Shown: positions 35,966-45,171, counted from the first letter of the stretch. The stretch is DNA of 64,000 nt from Alphaproteobacteria bacterium (GCA_030426905.1 JAUHXQ010000001.1:310001-374000), one strand, 5' to 3'. The notes: generated by a model not told the origin, from the sequence alone. Numbers and translations are program-made.

Positions 35966-36010
35966 GAGTGTCAAAGGACCTACTAAAGTAGATCCTTTTC
36001 TCACTTTTTT
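35966..36010 (+). terminator. Rho-independent terminator after trmD
   Basis: AAAGGACCTAC (35973-35983) pairs with GTAGATCCTTT (35988-35998), one mismatch, TAAA loop, extended by GTG/CAC outside, and followed by a run of six T at 36005-36010. It ends the transcript from trmD and also lies beyond the converging cysteine-rich protein gene. Confidence 0.8.
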
Positions 36011-36035
36011 CATATATAGCAGATAATGCACTTTA

Positions 36036-36929
36036 TTAAGCACATAGTCCAAGTACAGTATTACATGTTTGTCCGACTAAGCAATCTTCATCAGTGCTGC
36101 ATGGTAGTACTATGTTTCCATTTTCGCAAGCATCACCAATGCCATCATTATCAGTATCTGTTTGCTCTAAGTTGAAAATATTTGGGCAATTATCACAAGT
36201 ATCTTCAATTGAGTCGCCATCTGTATCGTTACCACTACAAATAGTACCGTTACCTATGAAACTTCCACCTTGAGAAGTACAAGAAGATTGAGATAGTACT
36301 GTGCATAATACTCCTAATGGTAAGCAACAAGCACCTGTTGTTGTTGATATAATATTCTGACAGTTTGCATTACAGGTTGCAGTATTAGGAGGTTCGCATT
36401 GTTCACCTATTTCTAAAACAGTATTACCACATACTGGTGCACAGTCATCATCAGTATTTGCATCAGCTCCTTCAGGGCAGCAACCGTCATCATTAGCAGG
36501 AAAAGTAATAGACGTATGCATACATTGGTTATTGAAACATGAATCAATAGTACAAGGATTGCCATCGTTACAGATAGATACTATACATCCTTCGACTGTA
36601 CAGCTTTTACTGCATCCATCATTAGATTTACGATTACCATCGTCACACTGTTCTCCTTCTTCTTTTATACCATTCCCACAGCAAGGTACGAAAGGAATAT
36701 GAGTGCATTTACCTAGCATACATATATCTCTTGTGCAGTAGTCATTATCACTTTGGCAAGAAGTAGTATTTGAAACTGCTGGGAAAGAACAAGTACCATT
36801 GGTACAAATATTCATTGTGCAAATATTAAAGTCATCGCATTCTTTGTTATTTTCACATTTTAGCCCTGCGCATGTTTTTTCTTCCTTAGGTGGTTGATTT
36901 TTACAATGATTATATATTTTTTTAGACAT
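36036..36929 (-). CDS. Cysteine-rich DUF4215 / thrombospondin type-3-repeat-like protein
   Basis: The 297-residue protein contains 40 cysteines. It has Myxococcus-type cysteine-rich repeats (CCGNGIKEEGEQCDDGN, and a second, CGNTVLEIGEQCE), DGNPCTIDSCFNNQC-type units, a GACCLPLGVLC-x-GG segment of a kind seen in planctomycete proteins, and calcium-binding TSP3-like repeats (DTDGDSIEDTCDNCPN, DTDNDGIGDACE). These are extracellular, disulfide- and Ca-dependent modules. Yet the N-terminus (MSKKIYNHCKNQ) has no signal peptide. The start has AGAGG seven bases upstream. Base use is AT-rich like the neighbours. Function is unknown; adhesion or host interaction is a guess. Confidence 0.8.
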   Translation of the reverse strand: MSKKIYNHCKNQPPKEEKTCAGLKCENNKECDDFNICTMNICTNGTCSFPAVSNTTSCQSDNDYCTRDICMLGKCTHIPFVPCCGNGIKEEGEQCDDGNRKSNDGCSKSCTVEGCIVSICNDGNPCTIDSCFNNQCMHTSITFPANDDGCCPEGADANTDDDCAPVCGNTVLEIGEQCEPPNTATCNANCQNIISTTTGACCLPLGVLCTVLSQSSCTSQGGSFIGNGTICSGNDTDGDSIEDTCDNCPNIFNLEQTDTDNDGIGDACENGNIVLPCSTDEDCLVGQTCNTVLGLCA

Positions 36930-37122
36930 ACAAAACCTCTTTAACTTATTAATTAATGTTATTTAATAATGAATGGAAAAACTTAATATTTAATTAATAG
37001 CAAAAAAATGAGTTCAACAAATTTTTAACAATACAGTATAGAGTTGTTTAGAAGTAATGGATTTTACTTAAATTTTAAGAAGTTTGATATGAAGGTCAAA
37101 TTTTAAGATTAGGCGTAATTTC
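36930..37122 (-). other. Intergenic region upstream of the cysteine-rich protein gene
   Basis: The 193 bp are very AT-rich and hold no open frame of note and no clear terminator for the upstream 650-residue protein gene. A promoter for the cysteine-rich gene must lie here, but no convincing pair of boxes stands out from the AT-rich background. Confidence 0.4.
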
Positions 37123-39075
37123 TTACTCTTTTAAGGATTTTCTAATTTCTTCAGCACGTTTTTTTAATAAATTTTTATTATTATCTTTTATAATTTTTTC
37201 TTTCTCGTCTTGGATAAAAATATTATTCATCTTATTCAATATGGTTAGAATTTTTTTATGAGTTTCTTTAATTGATTTATTATTTAGCTTTAAATTCTCT
37301 AGTGCTAAAAGCAGTTGCTCATTTATACTTTTATCACTATTTTTAGAGTTTTTTTTAGCTTCTTTTTTGGCTTTCTTTATACCAGTTTCTTTTGTTTTTA
37401 CAGGTAAATCAGAAGATTTCTTGTTTTTGTTATCAGTATTTTTAGCATCTTCCGAAACTATGCCAAATTCATTTTTTATAGTTGATATATCTTTTTTTTC
37501 AGCTTCTGCTATCTTCTTTGCTATGTATTCTATGGTATAATTAGAAGCTCCTTCAGATATACTGTTTTGTAATTGTTCTCTAAGTTGTGGGGTAGTAGAA
37601 TCTTGTATGTCTTCTTCTTTAGTTTTTAATATTTCTTGAGATACTTGGGTTTCTTTTTTTTCCTTTTCTTTGTCTTCTTTTTTTACAAATTCTTTTTCTG
37701 TATTTTTCTCTATATCTGATTTTAAGCTAACTGAATCAGTTGGTGCAATATTTTCTTCGTGATATAAGTTTTGTTTGATGTTGTCGTTAGGAGTATCTTC
37801 TAGCTTCTCAGGAGTGGATGCAGACTTTTCGTTCTCGGTTGTTTTGGTTAAGATTTCTGGTTGTGTTATTGGTTTTGGTTGCCCTATTTTTGCGTGATTT
37901 GGCATTTCTAGTCCCATTGAAGCTCTATAGGCTGCTCTTTTAATTGCATTAATATTCTCAATAGATAGCCCTCCTTTTGAAGAATATGCATAAAAAACAG
38001 CCTGACCATCCTGGAATTCAACGATATCATACACTCCTTCCATTATCCTGCCGCTAGCGGTGCGTCTTTTCATAATGATTGCTATTCTACCTGGTATGCT
38101 TCCTACTATCTCTATGTAATGTTGTTTTTTGTTTTGATCATATTTTATATCTAAGCGACCAGCTGAAAAAAAATAATGTCGTAGAAGTTTATTTTCTTTG
38201 TTCCTTACTGCTTCTACTTTGGGATATTGATCTGTGGTAGATGCAGCGGCAATTTGTCCTACAAATATATCTTGGTCTAAAACTAAAGAAGTATCTTTAA
38301 AAGATGCCACAAATTCTTTTTGCTTTAGTAATTCTCTTTTAGCATTATATTGCTGATCAGCGCTCATAGCATTTAAATCTTCTTGTGAATATGCTGGAAT
38401 TTCATAATCTTCTAAAGAGGAGGCATGAGATTTCATTTGTTTCATATATCTTTTACGTAATACTTCTGTAGTTGGAGATCCGGTAACTACACTAAGATCA
38501 TCTTTGCTTTCCAGTTCTTTTTTATCAGGCAAGACAAACCAGCTTTTTATCGCGTCAGAAGAAGCTTGTGTGGTAACCGATGGATCTTGAGGCTTAATAT
38601 TTTTTTTTATCTGATAGTTATTTCTAGCGCTTTTTTCCTGGAGTAAAGATTGCAATTCTTTAGCAAGATCAGGATCCGGTGTTTTTCCACTTGATAATAT
38701 TGAGTTTTGCTTAGTACGAATACGCGTGATAGCTGCAGAAAGTTGGTCATCTGTTAAGCTTTTATAATCTTTGGTAATTTTTTGACTGAGTTTATTATTA
38801 TCTTTATCTTGATTGATGACACCATTATTTATTAGGCTATCAAGAGCATTTTCTAATTGAGGTAAGCTATTGCTATATTTATTATATATTTCAATGATAT
38901 TTTCTATTAAGGTAGAGTTGATAGGCTGAGCAAGTTTTGCTAGGTTTTCTTCGAGTTCATCTCTTATTATATCGCTGGTATCTTGCTTATAAGCTATAAT
39001 AGAGGCAGCGTTAGCAAATTCACCTGAATTAATGTGAGAGATGATCTGATTAATTTGTTCGGTACTTAATGACAT
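37123..39075 (-). CDS. Large charged hypothetical protein, effector-like
   Basis: I do not recognise this 650-residue protein. The N-terminal 110 residues are helical (STEQINQIISHINSGEFANAAS...). A central compact part (about 270-390) has beta-rich segments such as HYIEIVGSIPGRIAIIMKRR and GVYDIVEFQDGQAVFYAY and is the likely folded domain. From about residue 400 on it is low-complexity, rich in Lys, Glu, Asn and Ser with coiled-coil tendency. No signal peptide or membrane helix. Long charged, disordered proteins of this sort are common among type IV effectors of Rickettsiales, but nothing in the sequence proves secretion. Confidence 0.65.
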   Translation of the reverse strand: MSLSTEQINQIISHINSGEFANAASIIAYKQDTSDIIRDELEENLAKLAQPINSTLIENIIEIYNKYSNSLPQLENALDSLINNGVINQDKDNNKLSQKITKDYKSLTDDQLSAAITRIRTKQNSILSSGKTPDPDLAKELQSLLQEKSARNNYQIKKNIKPQDPSVTTQASSDAIKSWFVLPDKKELESKDDLSVVTGSPTTEVLRKRYMKQMKSHASSLEDYEIPAYSQEDLNAMSADQQYNAKRELLKQKEFVASFKDTSLVLDQDIFVGQIAAASTTDQYPKVEAVRNKENKLLRHYFFSAGRLDIKYDQNKKQHYIEIVGSIPGRIAIIMKRRTASGRIMEGVYDIVEFQDGQAVFYAYSSKGGLSIENINAIKRAAYRASMGLEMPNHAKIGQPKPITQPEILTKTTENEKSASTPEKLEDTPNDNIKQNLYHEENIAPTDSVSLKSDIEKNTEKEFVKKEDKEKEKKETQVSQEILKTKEEDIQDSTTPQLREQLQNSISEGASNYTIEYIAKKIAEAEKKDISTIKNEFGIVSEDAKNTDNKNKKSSDLPVKTKETGIKKAKKEAKKNSKNSDKSINEQLLLALENLKLNNKSIKETHKKILTILNKMNNIFIQDEKEKIIKDNNKNLLKKRAEEIRKSLKE

Positions 39076-39188
39076 TTAAGTAATTCTAGATTAGACTGTA
39101 TTATTTTAGTGTAATAAATGAAACTAAATTATGCAAATAACATTAGAAAAGAATAGATTTTTTTTTAATTAGAAGATAACATAGGCGC

Positions 39189-41915
39189 ATGGTAAAAAAA
39201 TATATATACAATTTTGGTAACGGTAAAGCTGAAGGTAATGCTTCTGCTAGTGATATATTAGGCGGGAAAGGCGCGAATCTTGCGGAGATTTGTAATCTTG
39301 GATTGCCTGTACCTCCAGGTTTTACTATATCTTCTAAAATATGTGAGTATTACTACTTAAATAATAAGGATTTACCTAGTCACTTTAATCACCAAGTAGA
39401 ATTAGCATTAGAAAACATAGAAAAAGTCTTAGATAAGAAATTTGGCGATCCTATAAATCCTTTATTAGTATCTGTAAGATCAGGGGCAAGAGCATCAATG
39501 CCTGGAATGATGGATACAATTTTGAATTTAGGTTTGAATGATGAAACAGTTATAGGCTTAGCTACTCAAAGTGATAATTATAGATTCGCATATGATAGTT
39601 ATCGCAGATTTATTCAGATGTATTCTTCAGTAGTACTGCACATTGAATATTATTATTTTGAAGAGCTTCTAGAATCAGTAAAAAGAGAAAATAATATCTC
39701 ATCAGATGTTGATCTTACTATAGATAATTTAAAATACTTAATTGATGAGTATAAAAAAATTGTTATTAAAAAATCTGGAAAAGAATTTCCCCAGTCTGTT
39801 AAAGAGCAACTATGGCAAGCAATTAGAGCAGTATTTGACTCTTGGTCGTGTGCAAGAGCAGTTACATATCGTAAACTAAACAATATACCAAAAGATTGGT
39901 ACACTGCTGTAAATATACAGTCTATGGTTTTTGGTAATATGGATACAAATAGTGCTACTGGTGTGGTGTTTACAAGAAACCCTGCTAATGGAGATAATAA
40001 ACTATATGGAGAGTATTTGGTAAATGCTCAAGGAGAAGATGTAGTAGCTGGTATCAGGACTCCGTATCCGATTACTAAAGATGATAAAGTAAAAATAAAG
40101 GCGCAGCATTTGTCTTTAGAAGAGTTTATGCCAAAAATTTATACTGCTTTAGTAAAAGTAATCAAAAAGCTGGAAAAACACTATAGGGATGTACAGGATA
40201 TTGAGTTTACTATAGAAGCAGGGAAATTATGGATTTTACAAACTCGTTCTGCAAAAAGAACTGCACAAGCAGCTTTAAAAATTGCTGTAGATTTAGTTAA
40301 TGAGAAGCTTATTTCTAAGAAAGAAGCTTTGCTACGAATTGATCCAGAATCTTTGAGTCAACTGCTACACCCTACTCTTGATCCAACAATGAAGAAAAAT
40401 ATTCTTACAAAGGGATTACCAGCATCACCAGGCGCAGCATCTGGTATAATTGCTTTTTCTTCTACAGAAGTAGAATCTTTAGCAAGCACTGGAAAAGAAG
40501 TAATTTTAGTTAGAGTAGAGACAAGCCCTGAGGATATTCAGGGTATGCATATCGCGAAAGGAATATTAACCAGTAGAGGAGGGATGACTTCTCATGCAGC
40601 AGTTGTTGCACGTGGCATGGGTAAAACTTGTGTAGTAGGTGCAGGTTCTTTAAATATTGACTACGAAAAGAAAATAATAGCTGTTGGCAGTACAGTAGTT
40701 AAGGCGGGAGATTATATTACTTTAGATGGAAACACTGGTGAAATAATATTGGATAAAATACCAATGATACGTCCTGCTATTTCGGAATATTTCAATAAAA
40801 TTACTAGTTGGGCAAATGAAGCTAAGGCATTGGGTGTTCGAGTTAATGCTGAAACAGTAGCTGATATTAAGACTGCCATTGATTTTGGAGCAGAAGGTAT
40901 TGGCCTTTGCCGAACAGAGCATATGTTTTTTGAAAAAGATCGAATAGTTTCTGTACGTAAGATGATTGTAGCTCGTAACTCTGCAGAAAGAGAGGATGCT
41001 TTAAAAGAAGTATTACCTATGCAGCGGAAAGACTTCATTGATATTCTTACTTTAATGAGAGACAGACCAGTAAATATTCGCTTGCTTGATATTCCACTAC
41101 ATGAATTTTTACCTCATACTGATAAAGAAATCCAAGAGGTAGCAAAATCTATAAATTCAGATGCAGAAACTATCATGATAAGGTGCAATCAGTTGCACGA
41201 AGTAAACCCTATGCTTGGTCATAGAGGTTCAAGGTTGGGAATCACTTATCCTGAAATTTATATTATGCAAGTTACAGCAATTTTGGAAGCAATGCTAGAA
41301 GTTAACGCGAATAGCTCTTTTAGTTGTAATGTTGAGATTATGGTTCCTCTTATAGCTACACCGAAAGAAATGGAAATTTTAAAGGATTTAATAGATAAAG
41401 TTGCTGCTAAAATAGAGCAGGAAAATAGTATAAAATTAAATTACAAAATTGGTACAATGATTGAATTGCCTAGAGCAGCGCTTTGTTCAGATCAAATTGC
41501 AGATTATGCAGAATATATGAGTTATGGAACTAATGATCTATCTCAAACTACTTTTGGCTTATCTAGGGATGATTCTGCTTCATTTATTAATGAGTATATA
41601 GATAAAGGTATTATATCTAATGATCCTTTTGTTGCTTTAGATATTGGAGGTGTAGGTGAATTAATTAAGATTTCTGCTCAGAAAGCGAGGAATGTTAAAC
41701 CTAATATTAAATTAGGAGTTTGTGGTGAACAAGGAGGTCATCCTGCGTCGGTACAGTTTTTTGATAGTTTAAATTTTTCATATATATCATGCTCTCCTTA
41801 TAGGCTTCCTATCGCAAGGGTTGCTGCTGCGCAAGCTAAAATCAGAAATGATGAGGCAAAAAATAATAATTGTAATAGTAGAATAGATAAAAAAAAACTT
41901 CTTGAAACGATCTAA
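39189..41915 (+). CDS. ppdK: Pyruvate, phosphate dikinase
   Basis: PPDK interconverts pyruvate and phosphoenolpyruvate using ATP and phosphate. The 908-residue protein has the N-terminal ATP-grasp part (GGKGANLAEICNLGLPVPPGF, VSVRSGARASMPGMMDTILN), the phospho-histidine domain with GGMTSHAAVVARGMGK (His near residue 467), and the C-terminal PEP-binding barrel (GIGLCRTEHMFF, GTNDLSQTTFGLSRDD, VCGEQGGHP). With gap and pgk in this window it indicates conversion of pyruvate toward triose phosphate. The cysS gene follows after 43 bp on the same strand. Confidence 0.97.
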   Translation: MVKKYIYNFGNGKAEGNASASDILGGKGANLAEICNLGLPVPPGFTISSKICEYYYLNNKDLPSHFNHQVELALENIEKVLDKKFGDPINPLLVSVRSGARASMPGMMDTILNLGLNDETVIGLATQSDNYRFAYDSYRRFIQMYSSVVLHIEYYYFEELLESVKRENNISSDVDLTIDNLKYLIDEYKKIVIKKSGKEFPQSVKEQLWQAIRAVFDSWSCARAVTYRKLNNIPKDWYTAVNIQSMVFGNMDTNSATGVVFTRNPANGDNKLYGEYLVNAQGEDVVAGIRTPYPITKDDKVKIKAQHLSLEEFMPKIYTALVKVIKKLEKHYRDVQDIEFTIEAGKLWILQTRSAKRTAQAALKIAVDLVNEKLISKKEALLRIDPESLSQLLHPTLDPTMKKNILTKGLPASPGAASGIIAFSSTEVESLASTGKEVILVRVETSPEDIQGMHIAKGILTSRGGMTSHAAVVARGMGKTCVVGAGSLNIDYEKKIIAVGSTVVKAGDYITLDGNTGEIILDKIPMIRPAISEYFNKITSWANEAKALGVRVNAETVADIKTAIDFGAEGIGLCRTEHMFFEKDRIVSVRKMIVARNSAEREDALKEVLPMQRKDFIDILTLMRDRPVNIRLLDIPLHEFLPHTDKEIQEVAKSINSDAETIMIRCNQLHEVNPMLGHRGSRLGITYPEIYIMQVTAILEAMLEVNANSSFSCNVEIMVPLIATPKEMEILKDLIDKVAAKIEQENSIKLNYKIGTMIELPRAALCSDQIADYAEYMSYGTNDLSQTTFGLSRDDSASFINEYIDKGIISNDPFVALDIGGVGELIKISAQKARNVKPNIKLGVCGEQGGHPASVQFFDSLNFSYISCSPYRLPIARVAAAQAKIRNDEAKNNNCNSRIDKKKLLETI

Positions 41916-41958
41916 TTACTTTTAAAAAAGAAAATTATAGAATTAGGTATATTAGCAA

Positions 41959-43350
41959 ATGGCTCTTAAATTATTTAACAGTCTATCTCAGAAGCTTGAA
42001 GTATTTATACCAATAAACCAAGAAAACATTGGAGTTTACGTATGTGGCCCTACAGTTTATGATCGTCCTCATATAGGAAATGCTAGGTCTGTGGTGGTTT
42101 ATGATATACTATACCGAGTTTTATCATACGTATATGGGAAAGAGAAAGTAAGTTATATACGCAATATCACTGATGTTGACGATAAAATTAATATAGCAGC
42201 AAAAAAAGCAAAAATACCTATAAGAGAATTGACATCAACAATGATTGAGTATTTCAATCAGGATATGAGCAGCTTAAATTGTCTTAAGCCTACTATTGAG
42301 CCTAGAGCTACTGACCATATTATGGAGATCATTAATATGATTGATAAATTGATTCAAAATGGTAGTGCTTATCATGCTAATGGACATGTATATTTTTCCG
42401 TAGCGAGTTCAAAAAATTATGGTGAATTATCGGGTAGAAAAATTGAAGAATTAATTGCTGGGAGCAGAATTGAAATTAGTACTTATAAAAGATCTCCAGA
42501 GGATTTTGTACTGTGGAAGCCAGCGAGTAAGGATGATGATGTTTCATCAATTTTTGATAGTCCTTGGAGTAAGGGTAGGCCTGGATGGCATATTGAGTGT
42601 TCGGCAATGAGCACAAAATACTTAGGAAAAGATTTTGATATTCATGGTGGAGGTATAGATCTTATTTTCCCTCATCACACGAATGAAATAGCTCAAAGCT
42701 GTGCATGCTATAAAAATAGTTCTTATGCTAAATATTGGGTACATAATGGTTTTGTCACTGTAGATGGCGATAAAATGAGTAAATCATTAGGAAATTTTTT
42801 CACGGTACAGGATTTATTAAAGAAGAATATTCGGGGTGAGTCTATAAGATATGTTTATTTAGCTACTCATTATCGCAAGCCTCTTAATTGGACTCAAAAA
42901 ACTTTAGATGATGCAAAAAAGTCTCTAGATAGTTTTTATCGAGTATTGCAAGCACAGAGTGCTAATCTGCAAAATTTAGAAAGAGAACAATTATGCATAG
43001 ATGATGAGGTGAAGGATGCTCTATATGATGATCTCAATACACCAGCAGTGCTTGGCTATATGCATGAGACTCTTAAAGCATATAATAAAGCTACTAATGA
43101 AAAGAAGCAGTTAGAGCTTTCCATAAAACTATATAATACTGGAGTTTTATTAGGGTTATTTGCCACTACACCTGATAAATGGTTCAAAATTGATAGTAAT
43201 CCAGAAGTTGTAAAACTGATAGAGCAAAGATCTATAGCAAAGAAGAATAAGTGTTGGCAAGATGCAGATGAAATTAGATCTAAATTGACTGGAATGGGTA
43301 TTGTTTTAGAAGATCATCCAGATGGTACAACGAGCTGGTACAAAAAATAA
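41959..43350 (+). CDS. cysS: Cysteinyl-tRNA synthetase
   Basis: The class I synthetase has 463 residues, the usual length. The HIGH-type motif is YDRPHIGNAR preceded by the zinc cysteine of VCGPTVY, the second zinc ligands are WHIECSAMS and the IFPHHTNEIAQS histidines, and KMSKS is intact (DKMSKSLGN). It charges tRNA-Cys. Position directly after ppdK suggests cotranscription but no functional link. Confidence 0.97.
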   Translation: MALKLFNSLSQKLEVFIPINQENIGVYVCGPTVYDRPHIGNARSVVVYDILYRVLSYVYGKEKVSYIRNITDVDDKINIAAKKAKIPIRELTSTMIEYFNQDMSSLNCLKPTIEPRATDHIMEIINMIDKLIQNGSAYHANGHVYFSVASSKNYGELSGRKIEELIAGSRIEISTYKRSPEDFVLWKPASKDDDVSSIFDSPWSKGRPGWHIECSAMSTKYLGKDFDIHGGGIDLIFPHHTNEIAQSCACYKNSSYAKYWVHNGFVTVDGDKMSKSLGNFFTVQDLLKKNIRGESIRYVYLATHYRKPLNWTQKTLDDAKKSLDSFYRVLQAQSANLQNLEREQLCIDDEVKDALYDDLNTPAVLGYMHETLKAYNKATNEKKQLELSIKLYNTGVLLGLFATTPDKWFKIDSNPEVVKLIEQRSIAKKNKCWQDADEIRSKLTGMGIVLEDHPDGTTSWYKK

Positions 43351-43467
43351 TTAAGTCTGTATCTTAAAGAAATTTATTTTGTATGCCATTTTTCCCTTTA
43401 CATATATTCTCTAAAATGTATTTTATTATTGTTAAGTTTTAAAATATCAACTTAGTTAAAAAGTATA

Positions 43468-43725
43468 ATGTCTTTATCGTCAGAATTATTAAAAATTTTA
43501 GTATGTCCAATAACAAAACAAAGTCTAATTTATGACGAAGAGTATAATGAATTAGTTAGTCCTAAAGCTGGCGTTTCTTTTCCCATAGTTGATGACATAC
43601 CTATTATGCTTCCTGATAAGGCAAAAAAAATAGATCCTAAAAGGTTACAAAAAATATTAGAAAAAGAGAAAGCAAAAGCTAGTCAGGAGCAGGAAGTAAC
43701 TTTAGAAAAAGCTGAGTCAAAATAA
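43468..43725 (+). CDS. Trm112-like UPF0434 protein
   Basis: The 85-residue protein matches the small Trm112/YcaR family (ELLKILVCPITKQSLIYD..., GVSFPIVDDIPIMLPD), with a charged C-terminal helix longer than in E. coli YcaR. One CPxxxx segment is present, but the usual second cysteine of CPxC is replaced (CPIT), so zinc binding is doubtful. Eukaryotic relatives activate methyltransferases. It is followed by tRNA-Leu after 6 bp. Confidence 0.88.
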   Translation: MSLSSELLKILVCPITKQSLIYDEEYNELVSPKAGVSFPIVDDIPIMLPDKAKKIDPKRLQKILEKEKAKASQEQEVTLEKAESK

Positions 43726-43731
43726 ATATAT

Positions 43732-43818
43732 GCCCGTGTGATGGAATGGTAGACATAACGGACTTAAAATCCGTGGGGCGTTAAGCCCTTGCCGGTTCAA
43801 GTCCGGCCACGGGTACCA
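43732..43818 (+). tRNA. tRNA-Leu (anticodon TAA)
   Basis: The 87-nt gene folds as a class II tRNA. The acceptor stem is GCCCGTG/CACGGGT (43732-43738 with 43808-43814), the D-loop carries GG, the anticodon arm is ACGGA-CTTAAAA-TCCGT with anticodon TAA (43765-43767), and a long variable arm GGGGCGTTAAGCCCTT follows. The T arm is GCCGG-TTCAAGT-CCGGC. CCA is encoded at 43816-43818. It reads UUA, the main leucine codon of an AT-rich genome. Confidence 0.97.
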
Positions 43819-43881
43819 TGTTCATATAAAATACAGAAGATAGTATAATTTAAGACTTTGAATCACTTAAATTTTTTTGCA

Positions 43882-44409
43882 TTACTGCATATAACTATGG
43901 CAATGCTCAGCATCTAGAAGAGCTTGTTCACCTATTCTTTCTATTTCTAATTCTGCAGCTTTATCTAACAATTCTTCAGCTTCTGCTTGCTTATCTTCAA
44001 TTTCCTTTAAGTGGTTAGCAATTTTTATTTTAGCATCTTCAACTGCTTCCAAGGAATTATGAAAATTTTGCCATAAATGATCTGTAGTTGTATCCTCTTC
44101 ATTCTCTTTACTATCTTTTGCTTGATCATCTTCTTTCTTTGCACGCTTATTAAGTTTGTTATCTTCGTTATCACGATTAAGATTTCTTTTTCTGTTAATA
44201 GATTGCAAGCGACGTAAAGCATTCTCAAGCTCATTATTTCTATATCTGGCATTGCCTTCTGTAGCTATATGTAATATCTCGTGAAGATTTAAGTGCTCCT
44301 GTCGTGTCATGTGTACATCGTTGCTAAAAGCTATACTTAGTTCTTTTTGTATAGAACTATTAAGATTTTCAAATTTTTCTCTATATTTTTTGTTATGAGA
44401 GTCTGGCAT
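43882..44409 (-). CDS. Charged helical hypothetical protein with NLS-like basic cluster
   Basis: I do not recognise this 175-residue protein. It is almost entirely helical and charged, with coiled-coil tendency in residues 115-165. A basic region (about residues 72-92, NRKRNL ... KLNKRAKKED) looks like a bipartite eukaryotic nuclear localisation signal. No signal peptide. Its start is well supported by AGGAGG four bases before ATG 44409. It lies downstream of a Sel1-like protein gene on the same strand, separated by a strong hairpin. Confidence 0.65.
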   Translation of the reverse strand: MPDSHNKKYREKFENLNSSIQKELSIAFSNDVHMTRQEHLNLHEILHIATEGNARYRNNELENALRRLQSINRKRNLNRDNEDNKLNKRAKKEDDQAKDSKENEEDTTTDHLWQNFHNSLEAVEDAKIKIANHLKEIEDKQAEAEELLDKAAELEIERIGEQALLDAEHCHSYMQ

Positions 44410-44459
44410 ATATCCTCCTATTGATGCACTTTAATTCATTAAAAAATAATTGATGTTGA

Positions 44460-44485
44460 TCGGGACTATTTTTTAATAGTCCCGA
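44460..44485. terminator. Strong hairpin between the Sel1-like gene and the NLS-like gene
   Basis: TCGGGACTATT (44460-44470) pairs perfectly with AATAGTCCCGA (44475-44485), 11 bp with a 4-base T loop. It is 16 bp after the Sel1-like stop on the minus strand and is the likely transcript end. A T-run on the minus strand comes only about 12 bases later, so termination efficiency is uncertain. Confidence 0.6.
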
Positions 44486-44501
44486 CTCTTGTAATAACCC
44501 T

Positions 44502-45119
44502 TTATTCTGTATGATTTCCCAATAAGCCTAAAGCTGTATCATATGTGTTTGAGTCAATTATTTCATGAGCTAGAAAAAAGTCTAAATTTGAAGTAGTAGT
44601 AGATTCTGTTTTTTCGATACAGATACTCTTATCTATATTAATTACTATTTCATTTTCAGGGGATAAGGGGTCAGAAATTACAACTTGTGTCTCATTGTAA
44701 AGTTCTGTGATTACAGTAGGATAGGTACCATATGTTAGCTTATATAGATATTGAATAGCTGTTTCTCTATCCACACCCTCGGGAGCACAAGAAATTACTT
44801 CTTCAAGTATTGCAGTGGCTTTTTCTACATTTGCTGCCTCTGAGAAGTTTTTAGTGTACATATTTGCTAGGCTTAATTTTGCCCTGTTATCGCCTAAAGA
44901 AGCAGAATATGAATAATAGTACTCTGCTTTACTCATATCTATTTCTCCTGATTCACCTTTATAATAATAAACTCCTAATTCGTATGTTATAGCGGATAAG
45001 GAAGTGTGAAGGTATAATGGCAAACAACTACCTGATTCACTGAATATCGGTAGACAAATAGCGGGTTCGTTTAAGGGTGAGAGATAAAGGATGGATGTAT
45101 TGTTTTTTATCGTATGCAT
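44502..45119 (-). CDS. Sel1-like repeat hypothetical protein
   Basis: The 205-residue protein has one or two Sel1-like units in the middle (YELGVYYYKGESGEIDMSKAE, then AKLSLANMYTKN, about residues 45-95) and a divergent helical remainder. The N-terminus is mildly hydrophobic but not a convincing signal peptide. AAGG lies eight bases before ATG 45119. The gene is divergent from the second LuxR-type regulator (52-bp gap), which may control it. Confidence 0.65.
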   Translation of the reverse strand: MHTIKNNTSILYLSPLNEPAICLPIFSESGSCLPLYLHTSLSAITYELGVYYYKGESGEIDMSKAEYYYSYSASLGDNRAKLSLANMYTKNFSEAANVEKATAILEEVISCAPEGVDRETAIQYLYKLTYGTYPTVITELYNETQVVISDPLSPENEIVINIDKSICIEKTESTTTSNLDFFLAHEIIDSNTYDTALGLLGNHTE

Positions 45120-45171
45120 AAATTACCTTGATAAAGTTAATAATGTCGTTATCTTAAGACAAGATATGTAG

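Noticed and set aside
43732..43818. G-U pair at the top of the tRNA-Leu acceptor stem as a sign of a decayed tRNA
   Set aside because: The same G1-U72 pair occurs in normal bacterial tRNA-Leu(UAA); all other arms are intact and CCA is encoded.
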